Shown: positions 37,123 through 47,900 of the stretch, piece by piece
How positions within the stretch are numbered: position 1 is the first letter of the stretch
How the letters are laid out: each line of letters opens with the position of its first letter
IMG/VR virus record: IMGVR_UViG_3300017739_000004
Coordinates: 38,949-102,948 of that record
DNA: 64,000 nucleotides
Reading direction: 5' to 3' (one strand)
Source of the DNA: a virus
Position numbers and translations under genes: made by a program
Notes under the pieces: model-generated
The model's database searches: none
What the model saw: only the letters and a program-made list of their open reading frames with translations
Told to the model about the DNA's origin: nothing

Positions 37123-40100
37123 ATGGCAATAGATAAAGAAACAAGAATATTAAAAAGTAATACCATTGAGCAATTTAGACAAAAGGCCAATGAGGTATCT
37201 TTACACTTAGGCGATACAGACCAATTAAATAGTTTAATTGCAGATAATGTATTTGACTATTCAAATGTTTCTGTAGGTACAGATTTAGTACAAGGTAGTG
37301 ATGATAATTCACTCATACAAAAATTTAATATAAAACCAGATGAAAGTTTAGATAATACTGGTGGTTATATTATTCTCAAAGGAAGTCCAACAATACCATC
37401 AAGTTTTGTTGCAGATGCTGTTGTCACACAATCAGGTGGATTCTCAGCAACTATTGTTAGTGTTTCAACATCAAAAATTCTTGTTAAAAATAGTTCAGGT
37501 ACATTTAATGCTGCACAAAATCTAGTAATAGGTTCAGACAATATAGCCAATTCAGCAGTCGTTAGATTAATTACAGAATCATATAATGTTGGTAATATTA
37601 GAGTATTTAAAAATGGTACTGAATTACCACAAGACTTATCAGCTACAGGTTTCCACGTTCCAGCTTTATCTGGTGTCATTACTTTACAAAATAATCCAGC
37701 ACTAGCAGGTTATGAAGAAGGTACAACAATTTCACAATCAGGTGGATTTAGTGCGACAGTTCTAAAGGCCACTTCAACAGCATTATTCTTAAAAGTACAA
37801 TCAGGTACATATTCAGTTAGTCAAAATATTACTGGTGGTGATGCCGCTATTATAGCAGCTAATCATACAGGTATATCAAGTAAAGACATTGCATTCGGAA
37901 ATGCCATCGAACTCAATACAATTACTGCAAATGCAACTGATGATATCCAAATTAAAGCCACAAGTACAGTACAAGCTTTAAACGAATTACAAGATGACAT
38001 CGGTAATATTGCTAACTTAGGTACAACCTCTGCAGGTGATTTAGTAGTTAGTATTAATGAATTAGAAACAGGGCTGAGAGGTACTTTAGGAAATTATACA
38101 GTATCTACAACTCAAGCTGGCCATGGTGTGGTCGGTGCAGTAAATGAATTACATACTGATATCGGAACAGCTAGTTTTACAAATGATCTTCCAAGTCATG
38201 CGACTTATAATACTGGTTCGCAAAACTTAACTGGTCAAATAGAAAATATTGCAACCTTTATTGGTGACACAGCAATTAATAATATTCATGGAAGTACACA
38301 TACTATTACACAAACTATTTCTAAACTACATACAGAAATAGGAAATATGACATTGACTGGATTAAGTGCAACAACTTTATCCGGTGCGGCAAGAGAACTC
38401 AGAACAGAATTAGGTGATGTCACTGCATTAAATACATCAGTCACAAGTAATGTGGTTGGTGCAATCAATGAGATTGAAGGTGTATTCGATGCATCAGCAA
38501 GAACAATTACTACATCCGGTGACTTGACAATTGATTCATCTGGTGATATAATATTGGATGCAGATGGTGGTGATATATTACTTAAAGATGCTGGGAATAG
38601 TTTTGGTAAATTTACTAATAGTTCTGGTAGTTTGCATATAGTATCTCAAGGTTCAGACAACGATATTAACTTCTTTGGTAATGATGGTGGCTCAAGTGTG
38701 ACTGCTCTCACCCTTGATATGTCAGATGCTGGTACAGCAATCTTTAATCACGATATTAAATTACCTGATAGTGGTCAAGCAATTTTTGGTGCAGGCTCTG
38801 ATTTAAAAATTTATCACGATGGTTCTAATAGTTATATAAATGATGCTGGTACTGGATATTTAGTAATTCAATCAAACGGACCGGGTATTCGTTTAAATAG
38901 TTCTGCAGCAGAAATAATGATTGATGCAACTCCTGATGGTGCTGTAACACTTTATCATAATAATATAGCAAAACTAGCCACTAAAGCAGATGGTGTAGAT
39001 ATTACAGGTGAATTACAATCAGATTCATTAGACGTAGATGGTGTTGGAGATATATCTGGTAATCTTACAGTTCACGGTGTCTTAGATATAGGAACACTCA
39101 GTACACAATTTAGTGTATCAAATAGAAATGATGTAAAACTTGCTTTAAATGAATTGCATTCAGAATTAGGTAATGCTGTAATAACAGGAACAAATACCGC
39201 AGCTGCAGGTTTAACTAATCTTACATCAGCCATAAATGCAATCGATGCAGAAATTGGTGTCACAAATACAATATTAAATAGTGTTGGTACTCATGGTGGT
39301 ACAACTGTTGCAGGTGTATTAGGAAATCTAAGTACAGCAATAGTAAATAATGATACAGATATATCTACCCTTCAAGGAAGAGATATAATTGCAGGAACTG
39401 GTTTAACTGGTGGTGGAACATTAGCTGAAGATAGAACATTAAATGTCATTGGTGGTGATGGTATCACTGCTAATGCAAATGACGTTGCAGTAGATGCTAC
39501 AGTTCTAAGAACAACAAGTACAAATGTTGTAAGAACAGATGCAAATAGAAATATTGTCAGTGGAACCACTGTCACATTTGATTCTGGTTCATCATTAATA
39601 ATTAATGGTACATTGACATTAGCTGGTTCTGCATCAGGTGTATCTACATTTGGTGTAAACTTTGTTGAGGTTGATGGTTCTGGAAATCAGCAAGGTCTAC
39701 AGGTACAAAATAGTTTTTCAGGATATAGTGTAGACCCTAGAGTTCAATGGAATCATACAAGAGTCAGTGCAGCCCCAACAAGAGCATGGCAATTAGTTGG
39801 TCTTGCAGCTGATGGAAGTACAGCAGATACTACAGACATAGTCACATATACAAACTTTGGTGATCTTGCAGATGGTACTCATTTAGAAAAGAGTGGTACA
39901 TCTCTTAGAATAAAAGATAGTGGTGTCACAACAGATAAAATTGCAAATTTAAATGTCACAACAGGTAAAGTTGCTGCTAGTGCGATTACATTTGCTAAAA
40001 TGCAAAACATATCACAGAATAGATTATTAGGAAGAACTGCTGCAGGTTCTGGTAATATAACAGAAGTTCAAATACAAACAGGTATGATTGCAGCAGATGC

Positions 40101-42708
40101 AGTCACAAATGCTAAATTAGAACACGATCACTTTACAATTACAGATGGTTCAAACTCAACAGATGTTGCATTGAATGATACATTAACAATTCAAGGTACA
40201 GCAAATGAAATTGAAGTGGTTGAAAATTCAAGAACAGTCACAATAGGTATACCAACTAATCCAACTTTATCTGGAAATGTAGTAGTCACAGGTAATCTAC
40301 AAGTCGATGGTACAACAACAACTGTAAATACAGCTACACTTGATGTTGAGGATCCATTAATTAAATTAGCTAAAAATAATAATTCTGGTGATGCAGTAGA
40401 TATTGGTCTATATGGATTATACGATACATCAGGTTCACAAGATTTATATGCTGGTTTATTTAGAGATGCTAATGATTCAGGTAAGTTTAAACTATTTAAA
40501 GATTTACAAGTAGAACCAACAACCACAGTAAATGTAAGTGGAACTGGTTATGCAGTGGCAACATTAGTAGCCAATGTCGAAGGTTCAGTCACAGGTACTG
40601 TTTCTGGAAATGCTGGATCAGCAACTGTTTTACAAAATGCAAGAAACTTCTCAGTCAGTGGTGATGCTACTGCAAGTGCTGTCTCTTTTGATGGTAGTGG
40701 AAATGTTGATCTCAACGTAAATATAGATGCTAATACAGTTGGCATAACAGAATTAAATGTCACAGATGGTTCAGCAGGTCAAGTATTAGAAACAGATGGT
40801 AGTGGTAATTTATCATTTGGTACAGTATCAACCACAAATAACTTTGTCAATAGTGTAGCATTTAATACAAGTAATGGTATTCTAACATTAGGAAGAAATG
40901 GTCTATCTAATTTAACCGTTGATCTTGATGGCAGATTCTCAACTACAGATACAAATACACAAAATCAATATGCTATATCATGCGTTGATGGTGACAATAC
41001 AGACGAAGAAAAGATAAGACTTTCTGGTTCAGGCCATAATGGTAGTACTACAGATGATGTTGTTTTAGAAGCTTCAACTGGTTTATCTATTGCTAGAAGT
41101 GGAGATAAAATTACATATACAAACACAGCACCAGATCAAACAGTTGCTTTAACAGGTGGTTCAAACGTCACCGTCACTGGAACATATCCAAACTTTACAA
41201 TTGCATCAACTGATACAAATACACAATTATCGACAGCAGATGTTAGAGGTAAGTTCTCTGCAGGAGAAGGTATCGATATATCATCTGGTGTAATATCAGG
41301 TGAAGATGCTACAGCAACAAATAAAGGTATTGCATCTTTTAATTCTGGTGATTTCACAGTAAGTTCAGGTTCTGTAAGTATTAATTCAGGTGGTATATCA
41401 AATGCTCAGTTAGCAGGGTCAATTGCAAATGGTAAATTAGCAAATAGTTCTGTATCATTCGGTGGAATAAGTCTTTCATTAGGTGGTTCAGATGCTACAC
41501 CTGCATTTGATTTACAAGATGCGACTGGTTATAAAACAATCAATTTAGTAGGTACAATTACAAGTGCACAATTAGCAGGTTCTATTACTCAGGATAAATT
41601 AGCAGGTTCGATAGCTAATAACAAATTAGCAAATAGTTCAATTAGTGGTATTTCATTGGGTGGTCAATTATTAGCACTAAGCGTAGATGATAGTACTTTA
41701 CAATTAAATAGTGGTACAACATACAATGGATCAGCAACTAAGACAATATCTATTAAAGATGGTGGAGTTGCAGCTGCTAAATTACATAATAATAATGTCA
41801 CAAATGCTTCAGTATCAGGTACAACATTAACACTTACCCGACAAGGTGTTGCAAATGTTGCATTTACTGCAGATAATTATGGTTCATTTAGTGTCACAGA
41901 TGGGAGTGAATCAGATACAGTTAGTTCAGGTCAATCCATAACATTTGCAGCAGGAACTGGATTATCAGTAGATCAAACAGATAGAACAGTCACTTATACA
42001 CCTAATTTAAATGCGATAAGAGGTGTCAGACTAGAAGATTCTGGTGGTAGCTTAATTTCAAATGTTGATGAAACTGGATTAGAACAAAGAATCACATTAA
42101 AAGAAGGTACTAATATTGATCTTCAAAATTCAGGTGGAGAGATTGTTATTAATGGTCCAGCTGTAAATAATGCAGCCAATTTAGATAGTGGTACATTACC
42201 AAATGCAAGAATTAATAATGATCTAAGAGGAACTGTCAATAAGATTGGTAGTACATCTGGTAATACTTTTTTACATTTTAATTCATCTACTGATATTAAA
42301 TTCTTTGTTAATAATCAAGAAGAAGCACTATTAGAAGAAGATGGTGATTTCCATGTAAGAAATGACATAATAGCTGTTTCAACAACTCTTACATCAGATG
42401 AAAAATTAAAAGAAGATATACATAAAGTTGAAGGTGCATTAGAATTAGTATCTCAACTTGATGGTGTGACCTTTAAATGGAAAAAAGATGGCAGACAATC
42501 TGCTGGTGTTATTGCACAAAATGTAGAAAAAGTATTACCAAGTGCAGTACGTGAAGTAAATAATATTGATAATTCAGATACACATAAGGTTGTTGATTAT
42601 AACCAATTATCTGCTTTATTAATTGAAGCAATCAAAGAATTAAAAGAACAAAATAAAGAACTGAAAGACGAGATTGAAGTTCTTAAAAATATAAATAGTA
42701 ATAGTTAG
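37123..42708 (+). CDS. Long tail fibre with C-terminal S74 chaperone domain
   Basis: 1861 residues. Near the start it has two copies of the QSGGFSAT module (about residues 90-150 and 200-250), then repeats with VGAVNELHTDIG and ALNELHSELGN, a FHDGSNSYINDAG block, and NLQVDGTTTTVNTATLDVED followed by IKLAKNN. The end is an S74 intramolecular chaperone: TLTSDEKLKEDIHKVEGALE, FKWKKDGRQSAGVIAQNVEK, then a coiled coil. The Ser of SDEKLKED and the Lys of the WKKDGR region are the expected self-cleavage dyad, so the last 105 or so residues should be released after trimerisation. It is probably host-binding. Confidence 0.88.
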   Translation: MAIDKETRILKSNTIEQFRQKANEVSLHLGDTDQLNSLIADNVFDYSNVSVGTDLVQGSDDNSLIQKFNIKPDESLDNTGGYIILKGSPTIPSSFVADAVVTQSGGFSATIVSVSTSKILVKNSSGTFNAAQNLVIGSDNIANSAVVRLITESYNVGNIRVFKNGTELPQDLSATGFHVPALSGVITLQNNPALAGYEEGTTISQSGGFSATVLKATSTALFLKVQSGTYSVSQNITGGDAAIIAANHTGISSKDIAFGNAIELNTITANATDDIQIKATSTVQALNELQDDIGNIANLGTTSAGDLVVSINELETGLRGTLGNYTVSTTQAGHGVVGAVNELHTDIGTASFTNDLPSHATYNTGSQNLTGQIENIATFIGDTAINNIHGSTHTITQTISKLHTEIGNMTLTGLSATTLSGAARELRTELGDVTALNTSVTSNVVGAINEIEGVFDASARTITTSGDLTIDSSGDIILDADGGDILLKDAGNSFGKFTNSSGSLHIVSQGSDNDINFFGNDGGSSVTALTLDMSDAGTAIFNHDIKLPDSGQAIFGAGSDLKIYHDGSNSYINDAGTGYLVIQSNGPGIRLNSSAAEIMIDATPDGAVTLYHNNIAKLATKADGVDITGELQSDSLDVDGVGDISGNLTVHGVLDIGTLSTQFSVSNRNDVKLALNELHSELGNAVITGTNTAAAGLTNLTSAINAIDAEIGVTNTILNSVGTHGGTTVAGVLGNLSTAIVNNDTDISTLQGRDIIAGTGLTGGGTLAEDRTLNVIGGDGITANANDVAVDATVLRTTSTNVVRTDANRNIVSGTTVTFDSGSSLIINGTLTLAGSASGVSTFGVNFVEVDGSGNQQGLQVQNSFSGYSVDPRVQWNHTRVSAAPTRAWQLVGLAADGSTADTTDIVTYTNFGDLADGTHLEKSGTSLRIKDSGVTTDKIANLNVTTGKVAASAITFAKMQNISQNRLLGRTAAGSGNITEVQIQTGMIAADAVTNAKLEHDHFTITDGSNSTDVALNDTLTIQGTANEIEVVENSRTVTIGIPTNPTLSGNVVVTGNLQVDGTTTTVNTATLDVEDPLIKLAKNNNSGDAVDIGLYGLYDTSGSQDLYAGLFRDANDSGKFKLFKDLQVEPTTTVNVSGTGYAVATLVANVEGSVTGTVSGNAGSATVLQNARNFSVSGDATASAVSFDGSGNVDLNVNIDANTVGITELNVTDGSAGQVLETDGSGNLSFGTVSTTNNFVNSVAFNTSNGILTLGRNGLSNLTVDLDGRFSTTDTNTQNQYAISCVDGDNTDEEKIRLSGSGHNGSTTDDVVLEASTGLSIARSGDKITYTNTAPDQTVALTGGSNVTVTGTYPNFTIASTDTNTQLSTADVRGKFSAGEGIDISSGVISGEDATATNKGIASFNSGDFTVSSGSVSINSGGISNAQLAGSIANGKLANSSVSFGGISLSLGGSDATPAFDLQDATGYKTINLVGTITSAQLAGSITQDKLAGSIANNKLANSSISGISLGGQLLALSVDDSTLQLNSGTTYNGSATKTISIKDGGVAAAKLHNNNVTNASVSGTTLTLTRQGVANVAFTADNYGSFSVTDGSESDTVSSGQSITFAAGTGLSVDQTDRTVTYTPNLNAIRGVRLEDSGGSLISNVDETGLEQRITLKEGTNIDLQNSGGEIVINGPAVNNAANLDSGTLPNARINNDLRGTVNKIGSTSGNTFLHFNSSTDIKFFVNNQEEALLEEDGDFHVRNDIIAVSTTLTSDEKLKEDIHKVEGALELVSQLDGVTFKWKKDGRQSAGVIAQNVEKVLPSAVREVNNIDNSDTHKVVDYNQLSALLIEAIKELKEQNKELKDEIEVLKNINSNS

Positions 42709-42717
42709 GGATATATT

Positions 42718-43059
42718 ATGGCAATGATTTCAAACTTAACCATCGACCAAGGGGCGAGTTTTAAGGCTGAAATAGATGTTAAAGATGCTGATGGAGATGC
42801 ATTAGATTTAACTGGATTTACTGGTGCTGGCCAAATGAGAAAAACATACTCATCTAGTACAGCAACAAATTTTACAGTAGAATTTAAGAGTCCGAGAACG
42901 ACAGGTACATTGACTATATCACTTACTGCAGCGCAAACAAATGCGATTAAAGCAGGAAGATATGTATATGATGTAGAGATCACTAAAACAGCAGATTCAG
43001 AAGTGACTAGAGTAGTAGAAGGACAGATAGACGTGACACCAGGGGTGACAAGAGCATAA
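42718..43059 (+). CDS. Fibre-associated small beta protein (BppU-N-like)
   Basis: 113 residues of beta-sandwich pattern: SNLTIDQGASFKAEIDVKDA, LDLTGFTGAGQMRKTYSS, GTLTISLTAAQTNAIKAGRY and YDVEITKTADSEVTRVVEGQ. This plan (a strand-rich 'X Gly ... Ala-Gly-x-Tyr-x-Tyr-Asp-Val') resembles the N-terminal baseplate-anchoring domain of the BppU kind, common in marine phage structural genes. It sits just after the first fibre and its stop overlaps the next ATG. A role in anchoring fibres is inferred. Confidence 0.78.
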   Translation: MAMISNLTIDQGASFKAEIDVKDADGDALDLTGFTGAGQMRKTYSSSTATNFTVEFKSPRTTGTLTISLTAAQTNAIKAGRYVYDVEITKTADSEVTRVVEGQIDVTPGVTRA

Positions 43060-43304
43060 TGGCAATAAAAGCAACTTTAAGACAGCAGAGTGGAATCAAG
43101 GCTTCATTAAATAATAAGAAAGAAGTCGTAGCTCAAACAATTAAAGTCTCACAAGGAAATATTGGATTAGGCGACTTAAATAATGTTAACATCTCTGGAG
43201 CAACAGATGGTTCAGTACTTATATTCGATGGCACTACACAAGGATTTAAAGTAGTTAATAACGTAGAGAATGAAAACCTTACTTTAACCGGAGGTTTATA
43301 CTAA
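43059..43304 (+). CDS. Small fibre-associated protein, 81 aa
   Basis: 81 residues. The start is basic ([20 protein letters not shown]), then [20 protein letters not shown] with [12 protein letters not shown], the 'LxDLxNVxxSGATDGxVLxFD' repeat that occurs singly or many times in marine phage fibres. It may be a separate adaptor or the detached N-terminal domain of a fibre. The start overlaps the previous stop, and the next gene follows at 2 bases. Confidence 0.75.
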   Translation: MAIKATLRQQSGIKASLNNKKEVVAQTIKVSQGNIGLGDLNNVNISGATDGSVLIFDGTTQGFKVVNNVENENLTLTGGLY

Positions 43305-43305
43305 T

Positions 43306-44907
43306 ATGGCAGCAAAAACAAGAATTAAGATTTTAACCAGTGGAACTACTGGAGCCCCGTCGAGCATATTAAAGACAGGTGAATTAGCTTACTCATACGC
43401 ATCAGGTAGTGGAGGAGATACTCTCTATGTTGGTGCTGGTACCGAAGTCGGTGGAGTTGCATCATCGGTTCATATTTTAGGTGGTAAAGCATATACAGAT
43501 TTATTCCCTACAGATTTTGATGGCGGTACAAATGAAGCTGGTAAGATATTAATTACAGATGGTAATAAACATGTAAGTGAATTAAATACAGGTGGACTAA
43601 AATTAGCAGCCACTGGTTCTCTTGCTTCAGCACAACAAGTCACAAGTATCCAGACTTCAATGCCTGGTTCACCATCAAATACTCAGCTGATTACAGCTTC
43701 AGCAATTAAAACATACATTGATACACAAGTCACAGCACAAGACTTAGATTTTCAAGGTGATTCAGGTGGTGCATTATCAATAGATATAGATAGTGAAACA
43801 TTAACTATAGCGGGTGGAACTGCATTAAGTTCAGTTGGGTCTGGTAATACAGTCACACTTAATCTTGATAATACTGCAGTATCAGCTGGTTCTTATGGTT
43901 CAACCACAGCAATTCCAACATTTACAGTAGATGCTCAAGGTCGATTGACTGCGGCAGGTCAAGTAAATGTTGCAACAGCTTTAACAGTAGATGGTGATTC
44001 TGGAACAGGTGATGTTGATCTCTTAACAGATGATCTAAGAATCGTCGGTACAGCAAATGAGATTTCTACAAGTGTAGCAAAATCAGGTACAGACGTTGTA
44101 GTCACTCTTGCATTACCAGATGATGTCACAATTGGTGATGATCTAACAGTCACAGGTGATGCAGCCATTGGTGGTAATACCACAATTACTGGAAACTTAA
44201 CAGTTAATGGTACCACAACAACCGTATCTAGTAGCACAATTTCTGTGACAGATACAATGATCGAATTAGCCAAAGATACTTCATCGGCTGATAACCTAGA
44301 TCGTGGTGTAAGATTTAAATATCATAATGGTTCAGCAGTCAAAGATGGATTCTTTGGATTTGATATTCAAACAGAAAGATTTGTATTTACAAAAGACGAA
44401 GATTTATCAGGAGCTGAAAATGTCAGTACACCTTTCCATGATGCTCAATTTGGTGGTGTCTTTGCAGGTAATGTACGATTAGGAGTCACTGCTGATAATG
44501 AAATTGATACTTCATCAGGTAATCTTATATTAGATTCAACTGGTGGTACAGTACAAATAACAGACAATTTAGATTTAGATGGTAATGGAGATGTATCAGG
44601 CACCTTAGCAGTTGGAAGTAATTTAACTGTTGGTGGTAATATAGCAGCAGGTTCAAATAACCTGACAGCTACCGGTACAGTATCTTTAGGTGCGACATCA
44701 GCAGCCTCATTATCATTAACAACAGATTTACCAGTAGCCCATGGTGGTACTGGAATAAGTTCATTTACCGGAGATGCAGTATTAATTTCAAATGCTGGCG
44801 GTACGGCACTAAGTTTTATAACCTCTAGTGACGAAGGTGCAATATTACAATTTAATAGTTCTAATGTACCAGTTGCTTCTACAGTCGTAGACTGTGGAAC
44901 ATACTAA
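43306..44907 (+). CDS. Tail-fibre-like structural protein, 533 aa
   Basis: 533 residues. The N-terminal anchor region ([40 protein letters not shown]) is a small domain found at the start of marine phage fibres. It is followed by [20 protein letters not shown] and [20 protein letters not shown] and MIELAKDTS, a block shared with the other fibres in this window. The end ([29 protein letters not shown]) is a common short fibre ending with no S74 domain. It is likely part of the fibre assembly, perhaps a proximal piece. Confidence 0.8.
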   Translation: MAAKTRIKILTSGTTGAPSSILKTGELAYSYASGSGGDTLYVGAGTEVGGVASSVHILGGKAYTDLFPTDFDGGTNEAGKILITDGNKHVSELNTGGLKLAATGSLASAQQVTSIQTSMPGSPSNTQLITASAIKTYIDTQVTAQDLDFQGDSGGALSIDIDSETLTIAGGTALSSVGSGNTVTLNLDNTAVSAGSYGSTTAIPTFTVDAQGRLTAAGQVNVATALTVDGDSGTGDVDLLTDDLRIVGTANEISTSVAKSGTDVVVTLALPDDVTIGDDLTVTGDAAIGGNTTITGNLTVNGTTTTVSSSTISVTDTMIELAKDTSSADNLDRGVRFKYHNGSAVKDGFFGFDIQTERFVFTKDEDLSGAENVSTPFHDAQFGGVFAGNVRLGVTADNEIDTSSGNLILDSTGGTVQITDNLDLDGNGDVSGTLAVGSNLTVGGNIAAGSNNLTATGTVSLGATSAASLSLTTDLPVAHGGTGISSFTGDAVLISNAGGTALSFITSSDEGAILQFNSSNVPVASTVVDCGTY

Positions 44908-44947
44908 TATATAAACTCTATATAGAGATTGATAGGAGAAGCCAAAA

Positions 44948-47900
44948 TTGGCCAGAAAGACAGACATTCGACTGAGGAGATCAGCAACTGCTGGTAATGC
45001 TCCCTCAACATCAGATTTAAATTTAGGAGAATTAGCGCTTAATACGTATGATGGTGCTATATTCCTTAAAACACACGATGGCTCCAGCGATGCAATTGCT
45101 GTTGCAGCCGATGCAAGAACCTTATCAATAGATTATACTAATCAAAGAGTTGGTATAGGAGACACTTCGCCTGATAATAAACTACATATAAATTCAGGTG
45201 CAGACAATATAAATACGAAATTTGAAAGTACAGATACAGAAGTAAGATTACTTCTTAAAGACAGTACCGGTACAGCTTATATTGCTGCAAGAAATGATAT
45301 TAGATTTGGTAATGATACTACAACAGAAAGAATGCGAATTACTAGTGCCGGCAAAGTTGGTATTGGAACTATTACTCCTTCACATGAATTGGCCATTAGA
45401 AAAGATCAAGATTCAAATACTGAACTTAGTATTGTTAATTTAAATAGTGGTGATAGTGCTTCAGCACTTTTAAGATTTAGAAATCATACATCAGCTAGTG
45501 AAACTGGTAATGGTGCATATATACAATTAAATAAGTTTAATGCTTTTAAAATATGGAATCAATTTGGTAATCCAATAGTATTTGGAACTAACAATGCTGA
45601 AAAGATGCGTCTTGATACTAATGGCAATCTTGGTATTGGTACAACTAATCCAACAGAACCTTTATCAATTCATGCATCCGATCCAAAAATAAAATTACAA
45701 GATACAGATGGCACATCCCAGGTTGGAACTATTTTTCAAGCTGGAGCCATGTTAGGAATTCAATCAAGAGATAATACTTCACACGGTTCAATAAAATTTC
45801 AAGGTCATAATGGAACTACTGGTTTAGAATATGCGAGGTTTATTTCATCAGGTAATTTTGGTATAGGAACCGGTGCACCTGGTGGTGGAAAATTAGTAGT
45901 ACAAACAGTCAGTGGTGAATATGGTTTAAGATTACAAGATAATTCAAGCCATTATTTTAGAGTTGCTCATGGTGGTAATACAGAAATAGCGGGTGATCTT
46001 ACATTATCTGCAGGAGCACTTACAATAGCCGGTAATGCAACCTTTAATGGTAGTTTAGAAATCAATCATAATCCACTTATATTAGATACAAATCCAGGTG
46101 CTACTTATGGAGTAAGTGAAGCTTTAAGAATTGATGATAGTGCTGGAACAAACGATAGAGCATTACAAATATATGAGCTTTTACATTCTGGTGGAAGACA
46201 CCATAGATTAACTTTTAATACACAAATAACTACAGACGGTTCTTCAGCATATACTTATACACAAGGTAATTATGGTGGTTCCTCACAAATTCAATTTGGA
46301 AATAATGGTGAAATAGTTTTTTACACAAATCCTCAAGACACAGGCGGATCCGCTACAGCAATTACACCATTAGAAAGATTTAGAGTAAATAGTGATGGTG
46401 ATATTAGATTTGAAGGTGGTAATTTATTCTATGATGCTTCAGCAAATGCATTAAACTTTATAGACAATGTTTACGCACAATTTGGTTCAAGTAATGATCT
46501 TCAAATATTCCACGATGGCTCTAATAGTATAATAAAAGAAGCTGGAACTGGAAATTTAAGACTACAAACTGGAAATTCAATTCAATTTAGAAATGGAAGT
46601 GGAGCTGACTTATACTTTAATGCTGCATTAGCAGGTGCCACAACTCTATACCATAACAAAGTAGCAAAACTAGCTACATCAGCAAGTGGTGTTGAGATAA
46701 CAGGTAATATAACAAATACATCAGGTGATTTAACATTAGATGTTGCAGGAGATATATACTTAGATGCAGGTGGAGATGACATATATTTATCTCAAGGCGG
46801 CACACATTTTGGTGAACTAAAAAGAAATAGTTCTAATTTAGAAATACATTCACTAATATCAAATGGTGATATAGTATTTAAAGGTAGCGATGATGGGTCA
46901 ACAATAACTGCTCTTACTCTGGATATGTCAGAGGCTGGTAGGGCTAATTTCAACAATGACATAGGCTTGAACGACGGCAGAGCGCTAAGACTGGGAAGTA
47001 ATGATGATGGAGCTATATATAACGATGGCTCAAACACATACATAAAAAACTCCACAAATAACCACGACATTATTTTTCAAGGTAATGATGATGGTTCGGC
47101 AATCACAGCGCTTACCATTGACATGTCTAACGCAGGTAAAGCAACATTTAATGCTGATGTTATAGTAGGTGGTAATCTAACAGTTAATGGTACAACCACT
47201 ACTATTAATACTGCAACTCTAGACGTTGAAGATTTAAATATTACAGTTGCAAAAGGAGTGACAACAAGTGCTGGCGCTGATGGTGCTGGACTTACGATTG
47301 AAGGCCCTACAAGCAATGCCTCTTTAATTTGGGACCATGGTAATCAATATTTAGAATTTAATAAAGACGTATTTACATCGGGTTCATTTATAATTGGTAC
47401 AACATCTACTAATGTTGGAAGAATGTATAATAGTTCCGGTGTTATGGCTTTAGAGGCTTATACTGCTAGACAAATATCTTTTGGTAATGCCACAAACGGT
47501 GAACACGTCAGAATTGATGCTGACGGCAACGTTGGTATTGGAACTACTGCACCTCGTCACAAATTATCAGTAAATGGAACACTAGGTTCATCTACATTTT
47601 CAGGATTCGGTTTAGGTGTTGTTGGTGGTATAGCAACAGCAGAGAGTGGAACGCCAAATGCTGCGATAGGTATGCAAGCAGCTAATGCAACTAGTTCAAA
47701 AATATTTGCTTATGATTATGCTGGCTCAGCCGGTATACCTATTTCTATACAACCAGATAATGCAAATGTATTTATTTGTGCAGGAGGAGGCAACGTTGGT
47801 ATTGGAACTACGAGCCCATCAAAATTACTTCATATAAAAAGTGCTGATCCTGTTATTAGATTAGAAGATTCAAGTCCATCTGCTTATGCAGAAATTGATG

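Noticed and set aside
44916-44927. CTCTATATAGAG palindrome as a terminator
   Set aside because: It is a perfect AT-rich palindrome but has no GC stem or T-run. It lies just before the AGGAG of the fibre gene and is more likely part of a promoter or chance.
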